Shown here: positions 24,887 through 35,031 of the stretch, in pieces
Layout of the letters: every line of letters starts with the position of its first letter
Numbering within the stretch: the stretch's first letter is position 1
NCBI RefSeq assembly: GCF_001190945.1
Contig: NZ_CP011112.1
Coordinates: 1,426,001 to 1,490,000 of the forward strand
Length of the DNA: 64,000 nt
Origin: Luteipulveratus mongoliensis
GTDB taxonomy: Bacteria > Actinomycetota > Actinomycetes > Actinomycetales > Dermatophilaceae
Reading direction: 5' to 3'
The notes under the pieces: generated by a model
Told to the model about the DNA's origin: nothing
What the model saw: the letters and a program-made list of their open reading frames with translations, nothing else
Databases searched by the model: none
Program-made: the position numbers and the translations under genes

Positions 24887-25815
24887 CGACCAGCACCCGA
24901 CCGGTCACGCCGGTCACTCTGCGCAAGTCGACCGGACGTCCGCCGTGGATGGAGCGACCGAGCCGAATCGGCCTGGCCTTCAAGGTGATTGCTCTGGTGG
25001 TCGTCTGTTTCCTGGTGATCTATCCGTTCCTCAACATCGTCGCCACCAGCTTCGCGACGGAGCAGGAGATCACGCGCTCAGACGGTGTCATCACGCTCTT
25101 CCCGCATCACCCGACGCTCGAGGCGTACCGCGCGATCTTCGAGGGCGGTGTCGTCACCCGCGCGCTCATGGTGAGCATCGGCGTGACCGTCATCGGCACG
25201 GCGCTCAACATGATCTTCACAGTGACGATGGCCTGGGGCTTGTCCCGGCCGATCGTCGCGGGCCGATTTGTCCTGACCACGGTGCTGCTGACCATGCTGT
25301 TCGGGGCCGGGATCATCCCGAACTTCCTGCTGGTCAAGGCGCTCGGTCTCTACGACAGCTACGCGGCTCTCGTCCTGCCGGGCCTCATCAGCGCGTTCAA
25401 CTTCCTGGTCCTGCGCAACTTCTTCATGAACATCCCCCAGGAGCTCATCGACAGCGCTCGCATCGACGGAGCAGGGGAGTTCTCGATCCTGATCCGCATC
25501 GTGCTGCCGCTGTCGAAGGCCGTGCTCGCGGTGGTCGCGCTGTTCTACGCGGTCAGTCACTGGAACGCCTTCTTCAACGCGATGCTCTACCTCAGCGACA
25601 CCGAGAAGTGGCCACTGCCACTGGTGTTGCGCCTCTACGTCCTGCAGGGGCAGCAGGTGGGTGTCGACAGCGGCGGTGTCGCCGAGGCAGTTCCGTCCAT
25701 CCAGGCGATCCAGATGGCCGTGGTCGTCGTCGCCCTGGTCCCGATCCTGCTGGTCTACCCGTTCTTGCAGCGCTACTTCACCAAGGGCGTTCTCACCGGC
25801 GCCATCAAGGGCTGA
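24883..25815 (+). CDS. LplC/YtcP-type sugar ABC permease
   Basis: 310 aa with about six helices; opens VIALVVVCFLVIYPFLNIVA and carries the EAA loop PQELIDSARIDGAGEFSILI near residues 185-205. It pairs with the upstream LplB-like permease to form the transmembrane channel. The ATG at 24883 overlaps the LplB-like stop by 4 nt. The C-terminus QRYFTKGVLTGAIKG is characteristic of the LplC group. Confidence 0.88.
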   Translation: MTTSTRPVTPVTLRKSTGRPPWMERPSRIGLAFKVIALVVVCFLVIYPFLNIVATSFATEQEITRSDGVITLFPHHPTLEAYRAIFEGGVVTRALMVSIGVTVIGTALNMIFTVTMAWGLSRPIVAGRFVLTTVLLTMLFGAGIIPNFLLVKALGLYDSYAALVLPGLISAFNFLVLRNFFMNIPQELIDSARIDGAGEFSILIRIVLPLSKAVLAVVALFYAVSHWNAFFNAMLYLSDTEKWPLPLVLRLYVLQGQQVGVDSGGVAEAVPSIQAIQMAVVVVALVPILLVYPFLQRYFTKGVLTGAIKG

Positions 25816-25859
25816 CCGGGCCCGCCCCTGCCCATCACTCATCCGAGGAGATCGCTCCC

Positions 25860-27530
25860 ATGGCACCACTCCAGAACGTGCATCCCGCTCGCCGCGACGT
25901 GCTCCGCGCCGGCATCAGCACCGCGGCCCTGGTCGCGCTGGGTTCGCCGCTGCTCGCCGCATGCGGTGGCTCCGACAGCGCCGCGGCCGGCAAGGCGCGC
26001 GCCAGCACGGTCAAGCCACCGACGTACGTCCCGTTTGCCGGGCCGAAGCCGGACCTGGCGGGTACGTCCCAAGGTGTACCCCCGGCGTACCTCACGTATC
26101 CGAAGGACCTGGTCCGTAGCGTCCCGAAGCCGCCCCTCTCGGGCGGCACGGTGAAAGTCCTGACCACGACATTCACGCCACTGCCCACGCCGCGCGGCGG
26201 CAACGCCGCATGGAAGGAGGTCGAGAAGCGGCTCGGCGGGACCCTCGACCTGACGATCGTGTCGGACTCCGACTACCTGACGAAGTTCCCGACGACGGTC
26301 GCGGCCGGCGATCTGCCCGACGTCTTCCTCTATGAGGGCGGCCTCAAGAACCTGCCGCAGTTCCTCAAGGCCAGCTGCGCCGACCTCACGCCGCACCTGA
26401 GTGGTGACGCCGTGAAGGCGTACCCCAATCTGGCGCACATCCCGACGGTCGCGTGGGAGACCTGCATCATCGACGACAAGATCTACGGTCTGCCGATCCC
26501 GCGTGACATCGTCGGAGGATCCGGGTTCTACAACGCCAAGCACTTCGCCGACGCAGGGGTCGAGTTCCCCACGAACGCAACAGAGTTCATGGCCGCGATG
26601 AAGAAGCTGACCAATGCTAAAAAGGGACGCTGGGGCATCGTCAACGCCAAGGGCAACACGATCATGACTCCTGTGAGCCACATGTTCGGCGTCCCCAACG
26701 TCTGGCGCGTCGAGGGCGGCAAGCTGGTCCGCAGCTTCGAGACGCCGGAGTACAAGGAGGCGATCGCCTTCGCTCGTCAGCTCGTGCAGGCCGGCGTGAC
26801 CGTGCCCGGCTCGGACGCGTTCACCACGATCCAGCGGAAGAACGCGTTCAACGCGGGCAAGGGGTCGTTCGTCTACGACGGCCTTCCTGCCTACCGGGAG
26901 TACGCGATCGCCGCCAAGCACGTGGACCCGAAGGCTGACATCCGGCCGGCGCTCATGCCCGGCGCCAAGGGCGGCACTGCCAAGGTCTGGGCCGACAACA
27001 TCGTGCTGGCCTACTCGTTGGTCAAGAAGGGCTCGCCCGAACGGATCAAGGAGATCCTCAAGGTCGCCGACTTCCTGGCGGCGCCCGTGGGCAGCGAGGA
27101 GTCGCAGCTGCTCGTGTTCGGCGTCGAGGGCGTCGACTTCACCAGGGATGCCAAGGGCAACCCGTCCCTCACCAAGAAGGGTGAGGCGGACATGACGGTG
27201 CCGTGGAAGAACGTCGTCGCCGGCCCACGAGCGGTCTTCTTCGACAACGACCCGGAGCTCGCACGGCGAGTCCACCAGACCCTGTCGACGCAGATCCCGA
27301 CGGCCGTGGCGGACCCCACCGCCGCGCTCATCTCGCCGACTTACGACAAGAAGAACGAGTCGCTGACCTCCGACTTCAATGACACGAAGAACGACATCAT
27401 CGCCGGTCGCAAGCCGCTGTCGGCGCTCGACGGCGCCATCAAGAAGTGGCGCAACGGTGGTGGGGACAAGATTCGCGCGGAGTTCGAGAAGGCGCTGTCG
27501 GCCGGCTCCTCTCCCAGTGCGACGTCATGA
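25860..27530 (+). CDS. Tat/lipoprotein sugar-binding protein (LplA/LipO type)
   Basis: 556-aa solute-binding lipoprotein for the LplB/LplC importer. The N-terminus combines a twin-arginine motif (ARRDVLRAG) with a lipobox (LLAAC), so it is probably exported folded and lipid-anchored. Length and segments such as GDLPDVFLYEGG, DKIYGLPIPRDI and VWADNIVLAYS fit the large LipO-like substrate-binding proteins of complex-carbohydrate importers. GAGGAG precedes the ATG at 25860. The stop overlaps the fucosidase start (ATGA), tying uptake to cytoplasmic hydrolysis. Likely ligands are fucose-containing oligosaccharides (inference). Confidence 0.86.
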   Translation: MAPLQNVHPARRDVLRAGISTAALVALGSPLLAACGGSDSAAAGKARASTVKPPTYVPFAGPKPDLAGTSQGVPPAYLTYPKDLVRSVPKPPLSGGTVKVLTTTFTPLPTPRGGNAAWKEVEKRLGGTLDLTIVSDSDYLTKFPTTVAAGDLPDVFLYEGGLKNLPQFLKASCADLTPHLSGDAVKAYPNLAHIPTVAWETCIIDDKIYGLPIPRDIVGGSGFYNAKHFADAGVEFPTNATEFMAAMKKLTNAKKGRWGIVNAKGNTIMTPVSHMFGVPNVWRVEGGKLVRSFETPEYKEAIAFARQLVQAGVTVPGSDAFTTIQRKNAFNAGKGSFVYDGLPAYREYAIAAKHVDPKADIRPALMPGAKGGTAKVWADNIVLAYSLVKKGSPERIKEILKVADFLAAPVGSEESQLLVFGVEGVDFTRDAKGNPSLTKKGEADMTVPWKNVVAGPRAVFFDNDPELARRVHQTLSTQIPTAVADPTAALISPTYDKKNESLTSDFNDTKNDIIAGRKPLSALDGAIKKWRNGGGDKIRAEFEKALSAGSSPSATS

Positions 27531-28801
27531 GCGAATCGCCTGCCGACACAGAGTGGTTCACCCACGACCGGTTCGGCATGTTCATCCACTGGGGTGCGTA
27601 CGCCCTCGCGGCACGCCACGAGTGGGTGCGGGCGTACGAACGCCTCACCGATGAGGAGTACCAGCACTACGTCGACCACTTCGACCCGGACCTGTTCGAC
27701 CCGGTCCAGTGGGCTGACGAGGCCTGGAACGCCGGCATGCGGTACGTCGTCGTCACGACCAAGCACCACGACGGCTTCTGCCTGTGGGACTCAGCGGAGG
27801 GCGACTACACCGTGGCGAGCACGCCATGGGGCAACGACCTGATCGGGCCGATTGTCGAGGCGTTCCGTGCCCGCGGCATGAAGATCGGTCTCTACTACTC
27901 GCTGCTGGACTGGCACCATCCCGAGTTTCCCCTGGACCTGTATCACCCGGAGGGCAAGGACGAGGCAGCCGTCGCAGCGGCGACCGACCGGGACATGACG
28001 AAGTACACCGAGTACCTCCATGCGCAGGTCCGGGAGCTGCTCACCCGGTACGGCAAGATCGACCTGATGTGGTTCGACTTCTCTTACGAGGGAAGGGGAT
28101 TCGGCGCAAAGGGGCCGAAGGAGTGGCAGTCCGAACGACTCGTGGAGATGGCGCGCGAGCTGCAACCCGAGATCCTCATCAACAACCGGCTCGGTCTGGG
28201 ATCGGGCGACTTCACGACTCCCGAGCAGGTGCAGCCGCCCGGTCACCAGCTCGACGGTGAGGCGGCTGCGCCGTGGGAGGCGTGCCAGACGCTCAACGGC
28301 AGCTGGGGCTACCACCGCGACAACCTGGACTGGAAGTCCAGCGAGCTGATGCTGCGGATGCTCGTGGACGGGGTGTCCAAGGGCGGCAACATGATCCTCA
28401 ACGTCGGGCCCAACGGCCGCGGTGACTTCGAGCCCAGAGCCGTCGAACGCCTGCGCGAGATCGGCGCGTGGATGCGCCTCAACGAGCGCTCCGTACGCGG
28501 CTGTGGGCCGAGCGAGTACGTCCCGCCGGTCGACGCCCGCTACACGCAGAACGGCAATCGCCTTTATCTGCACCTGTTCTCGTGGCCGATGCGCTTCGTC
28601 CATCTGCCCGGTCTTGGTGGCCGGATCCAGTACGCCCAGCTGCTGCACGACGCCTCCGAGGTGCGGCAGATGGTGATCGATCCGCACGAGCCGGCGCACA
28701 TCTATCTGCGTGGACTCCCTGCCGATACCGCGACCCTCCAGCTGCCGGTGACGCCGCCGGACATCACCAACCCCGTCATCGAGATCTTCCTCGCTGACTG
28801 A
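27527..28801 (+). CDS. GH29 alpha-L-fucosidase
   Basis: 424 aa of the GH29 family: WFTHDRFGMFIHWGAYAL at the N-terminus, VVTTKHHDGFCLWDS, and the nucleophile region DLMWFDFSYEG with Asp184 as probable catalytic nucleophile; GGNMILNVGPNGRGDF lies further on. It has no signal peptide, so it acts in the cytoplasm, releasing L-fucose from imported oligosaccharides. The ATG overlaps the binding-protein stop by 4 nt. L-fucose would then enter the oxidative pathway encoded at 44.8-50.1 kb. Confidence 0.9.
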   Translation: MSESPADTEWFTHDRFGMFIHWGAYALAARHEWVRAYERLTDEEYQHYVDHFDPDLFDPVQWADEAWNAGMRYVVVTTKHHDGFCLWDSAEGDYTVASTPWGNDLIGPIVEAFRARGMKIGLYYSLLDWHHPEFPLDLYHPEGKDEAAVAAATDRDMTKYTEYLHAQVRELLTRYGKIDLMWFDFSYEGRGFGAKGPKEWQSERLVEMARELQPEILINNRLGLGSGDFTTPEQVQPPGHQLDGEAAAPWEACQTLNGSWGYHRDNLDWKSSELMLRMLVDGVSKGGNMILNVGPNGRGDFEPRAVERLREIGAWMRLNERSVRGCGPSEYVPPVDARYTQNGNRLYLHLFSWPMRFVHLPGLGGRIQYAQLLHDASEVRQMVIDPHEPAHIYLRGLPADTATLQLPVTPPDITNPVIEIFLAD

Positions 28802-28840
28802 GCAGATCCCGTCAGTCGCTCCGACCCCGAAGGAACAGCG

Positions 28841-30277
28841 ATGAGAGCACGGATTGTCTGTAGTGCCTTGGCCCTGGCCGTGATTGCCGGCGGGAGCATC
28901 GGAGTGCAACCGGCTGCCCACGCCGCCTCGGACGAGCCGTCACCGGGTTCGTCCGGCCTCGGCGACCCGCTCTTCCCGTTGCTGGGCAACGGCGGCTACG
29001 ACGCGCTGCACTACGCGTTGACCTTCGACTACGCGCCGAGCACGCGCACCTTCGCCGCAGCCAGCGTGATGACCGCCCGGGCGACGCAGAGCCTGTCCCG
29101 GTTCAACCTCGACTTCGACGGGCACACGCTGCGTTCGGTGAAGGTCAACGGCCGGATGGCGACGTGGGTCCGCGACGGCGGCGAGCTGGTGATCACGCCC
29201 GGACGGCCGCTGCACCGTGGCGAGAAGTTCACGGTCGAGACGGCGTACGACGGCACACCCACTGATCCGTACGTCGGCCTCACCGGCTGGGTGCTTGCAC
29301 CGGACGGCGGGTTCGCCTCGGCGGTGCAGGCTTCTCGAGCGGACACCTTCCTGCCGGTCAACGACCATCCGTCCGACAAGGCGACGTGGTCTCTGCACGT
29401 AGGCGCACCAAAGGGATTCGTCGGCGTGGGCAACGGCATCCTCGACTCGGTGCGCCCGCGTGCGGACGGCGGCAACGTGTGGTCGTTCACGGAGCGGGAG
29501 CCGATGGCGTCCGAGCTGCTCGGTGTGAGTGTCACGAGCGGCACCTACCTGCGCGCCAAAGGACCGCACAACCTGCCGCTGAGGCACGTCGTCCCGGTCG
29601 GCCAGGAGGCGACGTACGCGCCGGTGGTCGCGCAGACATCGCGTCAGATTGCTTGGGCCGAAAAGCGATTCGGCCGCTACCCCTTCTCGACGTATGGCGT
29701 GCACATCTTTCCGGGCTACCGCGATGCGCTGGAGAACCAGACGATGTCGCTCTTCGGCCCCAACTGGTTCACCAACGCATCGACGTCCACGAGCTACACC
29801 AACGTGATGGTCCACGAGCTGGTTCATCAGTGGTTCGGCGACTCGGTGACGCCCGCGACCTGGCAGGACGCGTGGCTCAACGAGGGGCCTGCTGTGTTCT
29901 ACGCGGCGCTCTGGGACGAGGAGGAGGGCCGGAGCACGCTCGAGGGCAAGATGCGGACGGCGTACACCAAACTCGATGCTGTCCGTAAGACCGACGGCCC
30001 ACCCGGAAAGCCGCATGGGCTGGGCGGATTCAACATCTACGACGGCGGCGCAGTGGTCCTCTACGCAGTCCGTCAGCAGATCGGTACGACCGCTTTCGAC
30101 CGAGTGATGCGCACGTGGGTGCAGAAGCACCGGCACGACAACGCCTCGACCGAGGACTTCATCGAGCACGTCACCACGGTCGCGCCCCAGCCCGGGCTCG
30201 ACGCCTTCTTGAGGGACTGGCTCTACGGCCTGTCCAACCCGGCGATGCCCGGACATCCCGAATGGAGCCAGTCATGA
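28841..30277 (+). CDS. Secreted M1-family metallopeptidase
   Basis: 478 aa with a signal peptide (1-29, ending AAHAAS) and the M1 zinc site H325-E326-x2-H329 ... E348 in HELVHQWFGDSVTP and WLNEGP. The GAMEN-like substrate loop reads DALENQTMS (about 296). At under 500 aa it is a short M1 member lacking the C-terminal helical domain of full aminopeptidases. Predicted to trim peptides outside the cell, complementing the M60 peptidase downstream. A strong AAGGAA precedes the ATG. Its stop overlaps the next ATG, placing it in the same transcriptional unit. Confidence 0.88.
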   Translation: MRARIVCSALALAVIAGGSIGVQPAAHAASDEPSPGSSGLGDPLFPLLGNGGYDALHYALTFDYAPSTRTFAAASVMTARATQSLSRFNLDFDGHTLRSVKVNGRMATWVRDGGELVITPGRPLHRGEKFTVETAYDGTPTDPYVGLTGWVLAPDGGFASAVQASRADTFLPVNDHPSDKATWSLHVGAPKGFVGVGNGILDSVRPRADGGNVWSFTEREPMASELLGVSVTSGTYLRAKGPHNLPLRHVVPVGQEATYAPVVAQTSRQIAWAEKRFGRYPFSTYGVHIFPGYRDALENQTMSLFGPNWFTNASTSTSYTNVMVHELVHQWFGDSVTPATWQDAWLNEGPAVFYAALWDEEEGRSTLEGKMRTAYTKLDAVRKTDGPPGKPHGLGGFNIYDGGAVVLYAVRQQIGTTAFDRVMRTWVQKHRHDNASTEDFIEHVTTVAPQPGLDAFLRDWLYGLSNPAMPGHPEWSQS

Positions 30278-32505
30278 CCTCGACCGCTTCTCGCGTCCTC
30301 CTGGCCGCGACCCTCGCCGTGGCCGGCGCTGTCCCGGCCGCCACCGCGCACGCGGCACCCGGACCGAAGACGTTCTACGCCTCGGCCGACGGGCGCGGTT
30401 CGGCGTGCAACCAGGTGCGACCGTGCTCGGTCTCGTCGGCCAAGGCCAAGGTCGCCGGTGCGATCGCGGACGGTATGACCCGCGACATCCGGGTCGTCAT
30501 GGCAGGCGGCCGCTACACCACGCCGCTCACGCTGGGATCCGCCGACTCCGGACGCGGGAAGCAGCGCGTGACCTGGGCCGCGGCAACCGGTGCGCGGCCG
30601 GTCTTCGACGGGGGCGCCCGGCTGACTGGGTGGCAGCCGGGATCCGACGGCCGATGGGTGGCGAAGGTCCCCGCCGGCGTCACGCCGCGACAGCTCTTCG
30701 TCAACGACGTGCGCGCCGAGCGCGCTCGCGGGGATGCGTGTGCCAAGACCGTGTGCGACGCGACCAAGGACGGCATGACCGGAGCGGTCGCGTCCGGCGT
30801 CGCTGGGTGGTCGCGACCGACCGACGCGGAGGCGGTCATCAAGGTGAGGTGGCGCAACTACCACTGCCGCATCGCCGGTGTGACGGGCGACGTACTGACC
30901 TTTGCGCAGCCGTGCTGGACGAACTCCAGCAGCGGCACCAACCGCACCGGACCCGCCTGGGACTCGACCACCGTCGACTCCACGCGGTACGACGGGGTCG
31001 CCTTCTTCGAGAACGCACCCGAGCTGCTCAACAAACCAGGCGAGTTCGTCTGGAACTCCGCGAGTCGTACCATCACCTACCTGCCGCGACAGGGCGAAGA
31101 CCTGCGCCACGCAACGGTTGTCGCGCCACAGCAGGAGTCGATGATCGTCCTCGACGGTGCGCGCAACGTCACTCTTGAGGGCCTCGCGATCCGGCACACG
31201 GCGTACGACCAGCCGAGCACGGACGAGGGGTACGCCGGGATGCAGGCGGGTCTGACCCTCACCGGTGCGACGGGTCCGGTTGATCACGCGGGTCGCTACT
31301 ACACCAAGCCGGCTGCGGCGATCCGTGTCTCTGGTGGGCGTGGAATCTCGTTGACTGGTCTCGATGTTCGGCATCTCGGTGGCGCGGGAGCGATCCTGGA
31401 GAAGGGCACTCAGCAGTCGACGATCACACGGTCGACGTTCGATGACCTGTCCTCGGGCGCGGTCTATGTGGGAGACACCGAGCCGAACCCGGCAACCGAC
31501 CTGCAAAGCATCGGCAACACGGTGTCGTACAACACGATTCGCGACATCGGTGTCGACTACACCGATGCGGTGGGGATCTGGGGCGGCTACGAGATCGGGC
31601 TGAAGGTCGAGCACAACAGCCTGGAACACCTGCCGTACAGCGGCATCTCGGTCGGCTGGGGCTGGAACCAGCCGGAGGCCCAGAAGCCCGTCTCACGGGA
31701 CAACATCATTCGCGCCAACCGCATCCTCGACGTGATGCGCGTCGAGGACGGACAGCACGACGGCGGTGCGATCTACACGCAGGGCCCGCAGCCCGGCACG
31801 GTGATCAGCGAGAACTACATCAACCGTTCGGCGTACGGCAACACCGAGCGTGACGGCAACGGGATCTACCTGGACGAGCAGTCGTCGTACATCACGGTGG
31901 AGCGCAACGTGATCACCCGCGCCGCATACAAGTGGGTCTCGAACTGGGCCGGCTACGGCATCGAGAACATCGCGCGGCACAACTGGGTGGACACGGATGC
32001 ACCCGCGCTGTCGGGCCGCGGGTCGCAGCTGGTGGACAACCTCACCAAGCTGGAGACGCTGCCTGCCGATGCGGTGGCCGTGGCGCGTGCCGCGGGTGCG
32101 CGGCCGGACGCGGTCGAGCAGCTCAAGCCCAACCTGGCCCGCCACGGCGTCGCATCACAGTCGTCGAACGAAGGCTCCGCCACGGCTGCTGCGGCCGTCG
32201 ACGGCAGCACGGTGACCGATAGCCGAACGCAGTCAGCAGCAAGCTCCTGGTGGCAGGTCGACCTGGGCAGCGAGCAGTCGATCAAGCAGGTCGTGCTGTG
32301 GAACGACGCCGGCATGACGACCCAGAACGTCGACGTGCTGGTGTCCAGTAATCCTGACTTCGCCGGCGCGACTCGCGTCCACCTCGACGGCAAGGCACTC
32401 CGACCGACCGAGGTCGACCTGTCGACCACGGGTCGATACGTGCGAGTGCAGGGTTCGGCGTCGGTGGGCCGAATTGGTCTCTCGGAGGTGCAGATTCACC
32501 CTTGA
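30274..32505 (+). CDS. Secreted right-handed beta-helix protein with F5/8C (CBM32-like) domain
   Basis: 743 aa: signal peptide (1-28), a right-handed parallel beta-helix region (about 150-600) with short repeated turns such as NVTLEGLAIRHTAYD and NNTIRDIG-like motifs, and a C-terminal discoidin/CBM32-like domain (about 615-743, ASSWWQVDLGSEQSIKQVVL). Beta-helix proteins of this design are polysaccharide lyases or glycosidases (PL or GH28/GH141-like), but I cannot place it in one family. ATG at 30274 overlaps the M1 stop. Position between M1 and PL8 genes supports extracellular glycan attack. Confidence 0.78.
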   Translation: MTSTASRVLLAATLAVAGAVPAATAHAAPGPKTFYASADGRGSACNQVRPCSVSSAKAKVAGAIADGMTRDIRVVMAGGRYTTPLTLGSADSGRGKQRVTWAAATGARPVFDGGARLTGWQPGSDGRWVAKVPAGVTPRQLFVNDVRAERARGDACAKTVCDATKDGMTGAVASGVAGWSRPTDAEAVIKVRWRNYHCRIAGVTGDVLTFAQPCWTNSSSGTNRTGPAWDSTTVDSTRYDGVAFFENAPELLNKPGEFVWNSASRTITYLPRQGEDLRHATVVAPQQESMIVLDGARNVTLEGLAIRHTAYDQPSTDEGYAGMQAGLTLTGATGPVDHAGRYYTKPAAAIRVSGGRGISLTGLDVRHLGGAGAILEKGTQQSTITRSTFDDLSSGAVYVGDTEPNPATDLQSIGNTVSYNTIRDIGVDYTDAVGIWGGYEIGLKVEHNSLEHLPYSGISVGWGWNQPEAQKPVSRDNIIRANRILDVMRVEDGQHDGGAIYTQGPQPGTVISENYINRSAYGNTERDGNGIYLDEQSSYITVERNVITRAAYKWVSNWAGYGIENIARHNWVDTDAPALSGRGSQLVDNLTKLETLPADAVAVARAAGARPDAVEQLKPNLARHGVASQSSNEGSATAAAAVDGSTVTDSRTQSAASSWWQVDLGSEQSIKQVVLWNDAGMTTQNVDVLVSSNPDFAGATRVHLDGKALRPTEVDLSTTGRYVRVQGSASVGRIGLSEVQIHP

Positions 32506-32559
32506 TCGGCAGGAGCCTGGGGGAGTGACAGAGCCATCCACAGCTAGTGAGGACTTCTC

Positions 32560-34986
32560 ATGGACCACAACACGACCCCCGGTGTGCGACGGCGCACGGT
32601 GCTGCAGCTCGGCGCTGCTGGAGCGCTTGGCCTCACCCTGGCCACCCGCGGCGTCCCGAGCGCGGCAGCGGACACCGCGAGTGAGCTCGCCACGCTGCGC
32701 GCCCGTCGCCGCGACATGCTGACGGGCGGCGTTCTGGACACCACCCACCCGGCGGTTCGCAAGGGACTCGCCACCCTTGCGGACGACGTGACCGAGGTGA
32801 GCTCCGCACTGCTGCGCGCCACCGATCGCACCAGTCTGTTCGCGGACCTTCCGTTCGCTGGTCAGACGTCGACGGTTCGTACGGCCAACATCGGCACCAG
32901 CTATCGGCGTCTGACCACTCTCGCGCTCGGTTGGGCGACACCGGGACTGACGACGTCAGGGAGCGAGTCGATCAAGGCTGACCTGGTCGCTGCGCTGAGG
33001 TTCCTGCACGACGTCGGATATCGCGCGGGCCTGAGTCCCGTTGGCAACTGGTGGTTCTGGGAGATCGGCAACCCGGCCGAGATCGCGAGCATCCTTGCGC
33101 TCGCGTACGACATCGTGCCGGCCGCGGACCGGACGGCCTACCTCGCCGACGTGCGGTACTTCGCACCGAATCCCAACCGCCGGGGGCGTGGCGGCAGCAT
33201 GGCCGAGACCGGGGCGAACCGCAGCGACAAGGCGCTGGCGTGCGTGGTGCGTGGCATCCTGGACGAGCGGCCTGACGAAGTCGTCCTCGGCCGCGACGCT
33301 CTCAGCGACGTGGCGGACGGCGGGCGCAACAGCCTCTTCCGGTACGTCACCAGCGGCGACGGCTTCTACCGCGACGGGTCGTTCATCCAGCACGACAAGC
33401 TGCCCTACGTCGGGACGTACGGCAACGTGGCCCTGGCCGGTTCGGGCCAGCTGATGTCGCTGCTCAGCGGCACGACCTGGGCGGTCACCGACCCGCAGAG
33501 GTCTGTCCTGCTGGACGCCGTCGAGTCGAGCTTTGCGCCGTTCGTCCGCAGCGGTCGAATGATGGAAACCGTTCGTGGACGGGCAGTCTCACGCCAGAAG
33601 GAGTCGGACGCGGTCGACGGGTTCGGTGCCGCGATCAACTCCCTGATGCTGGCGACGACCACCGGCGAGCCGTACGAGCGCCGCTTCAAGAGTCTCGCGA
33701 AGGGCTGGATCGAACGATGCTCCGCCGACTCCCTCGGCACCGCGACGCTCCCGCAGCTGCGGCTGGCGCTGCCGGTCCTGGACCAGTCGAGGGTGAAGCC
33801 GACGCCTGAGTGGGTCGGCCATCGTCAGTTCGCCGCTCAAGAGCGATCGGTGCACCACCGACCCGGCTGGGCGTTCACGGTCAGCACTTCGTCCTCGCGC
33901 ATCGGCCGTTACGAGTGGGGCAACCGGGAGAACAACGAGGGCTGGTACCAGGGCGACGGGATGACGTACCTGCACCTGGACTCCGACCAGGACCACTACG
34001 CCGACGACTACTGGCCGACCGTCGATCCCTACCGGCTGCCCGGTGTGACCAACGGTGACGAGCCACGAGCCAACGGAGCGACCGACGGCACGGGGATCCC
34101 GTCCGCGTACCGCCCGTTCGCCGGAGGTGGATCGATCGATGACCGCTACGGCCTGATCGCGATGGATCACGAGGGCTACGACCACAACGTGCGCGCACGC
34201 AAGTCGTGGTTCTGCCTCGACGACATGGTCATCGCGCTCGGCTCGGGCGTGACAGCAACCGGCGGCCGTCATGTGTGGACCACGGTCGAGCAACGCAACC
34301 TCGGCGCAAGCGGCAGCAACGCCGTGCAGCTGGACGGCGCGATGGCTGTGACGAAGGCCGGCGACACCACGGCGGGGCGGCCGTCGTGGGTCCACCTCGA
34401 CGGAGTCGGCGGCTACGTCCTGTTGGGCGACAACAGGATTCAGCTGACTCGGCGGGAGCGGTCGGGCACGTGGCGCAACATCAACTCGGGTGGCGACACG
34501 GCCGGAGACGACGTCAGCCGCACCCGCTCGTACGTCTCGCTGGCCATCGACCACGGGACGGACCCGACCGACGACACGTACGCGTACGCCCTCCTCCCCG
34601 GGGCGTCCGTCCGGACCACCCGCCGGCTTGCGGCCAACCTGGGAGCCAGGGTCCTCACGAACACACCCGACGCCCACGTGCTCGAGGTGCGACGACCGAA
34701 GCTCCTCCTGGCGAGCTGTTTCGCGGCGGCGAACACCCCTGACCTCGTCACAAGTGCGAGCTGCGTCGTCCTCGCACGCGAGACCGGCCCGCGGACCCGC
34801 ATCGTGATCGGCGACCCGAGCCGTACCACTCAGACCGTGACCGTCACGTTGCCGAAAGTCAACAGCCGCAGGGTCGTTCGCGCCGACTCAGGAATTCGGC
34901 TGATAGCCACCAAGCACGGCACGACGATCGAGGCCGACCTCGGCGGTCGGGCTGGAGCGACCCTGTCCATCGACCTGTCCCACTGA
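32560..34986 (+). CDS. Secreted PL8-family polysaccharide lyase
   Basis: 808 aa with a Tat-like signal (RRRTVLQLGAAGALG, cleavage near SAAADT). The N-terminal alpha-toroid contains NWWFWEIGNP (Asn163) and the catalytic DGSFIQHDKLPYVGTYGNV (His278, Tyr287 the likely base and acid); C-terminal beta-sandwich domains follow. This is the PL8 pattern shared by hyaluronate, chondroitin AC and xanthan lyases, which cleave uronate-containing chains by beta-elimination. The exact polymer cannot be read. The products carry an unsaturated uronate, possibly relevant to the DUF2264 and 2-hydroxyacid dehydrogenase genes nearby. Confidence 0.9.
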   Translation: MDHNTTPGVRRRTVLQLGAAGALGLTLATRGVPSAAADTASELATLRARRRDMLTGGVLDTTHPAVRKGLATLADDVTEVSSALLRATDRTSLFADLPFAGQTSTVRTANIGTSYRRLTTLALGWATPGLTTSGSESIKADLVAALRFLHDVGYRAGLSPVGNWWFWEIGNPAEIASILALAYDIVPAADRTAYLADVRYFAPNPNRRGRGGSMAETGANRSDKALACVVRGILDERPDEVVLGRDALSDVADGGRNSLFRYVTSGDGFYRDGSFIQHDKLPYVGTYGNVALAGSGQLMSLLSGTTWAVTDPQRSVLLDAVESSFAPFVRSGRMMETVRGRAVSRQKESDAVDGFGAAINSLMLATTTGEPYERRFKSLAKGWIERCSADSLGTATLPQLRLALPVLDQSRVKPTPEWVGHRQFAAQERSVHHRPGWAFTVSTSSSRIGRYEWGNRENNEGWYQGDGMTYLHLDSDQDHYADDYWPTVDPYRLPGVTNGDEPRANGATDGTGIPSAYRPFAGGGSIDDRYGLIAMDHEGYDHNVRARKSWFCLDDMVIALGSGVTATGGRHVWTTVEQRNLGASGSNAVQLDGAMAVTKAGDTTAGRPSWVHLDGVGGYVLLGDNRIQLTRRERSGTWRNINSGGDTAGDDVSRTRSYVSLAIDHGTDPTDDTYAYALLPGASVRTTRRLAANLGARVLTNTPDAHVLEVRRPKLLLASCFAAANTPDLVTSASCVVLARETGPRTRIVIGDPSRTTQTVTVTLPKVNSRRVVRADSGIRLIATKHGTTIEADLGGRAGATLSIDLSH

Positions 34987-35031
34987 CTTGACCCGCTGAC
35001 CGACCCGTCAAATCCCAACCCTGGAGGAACG

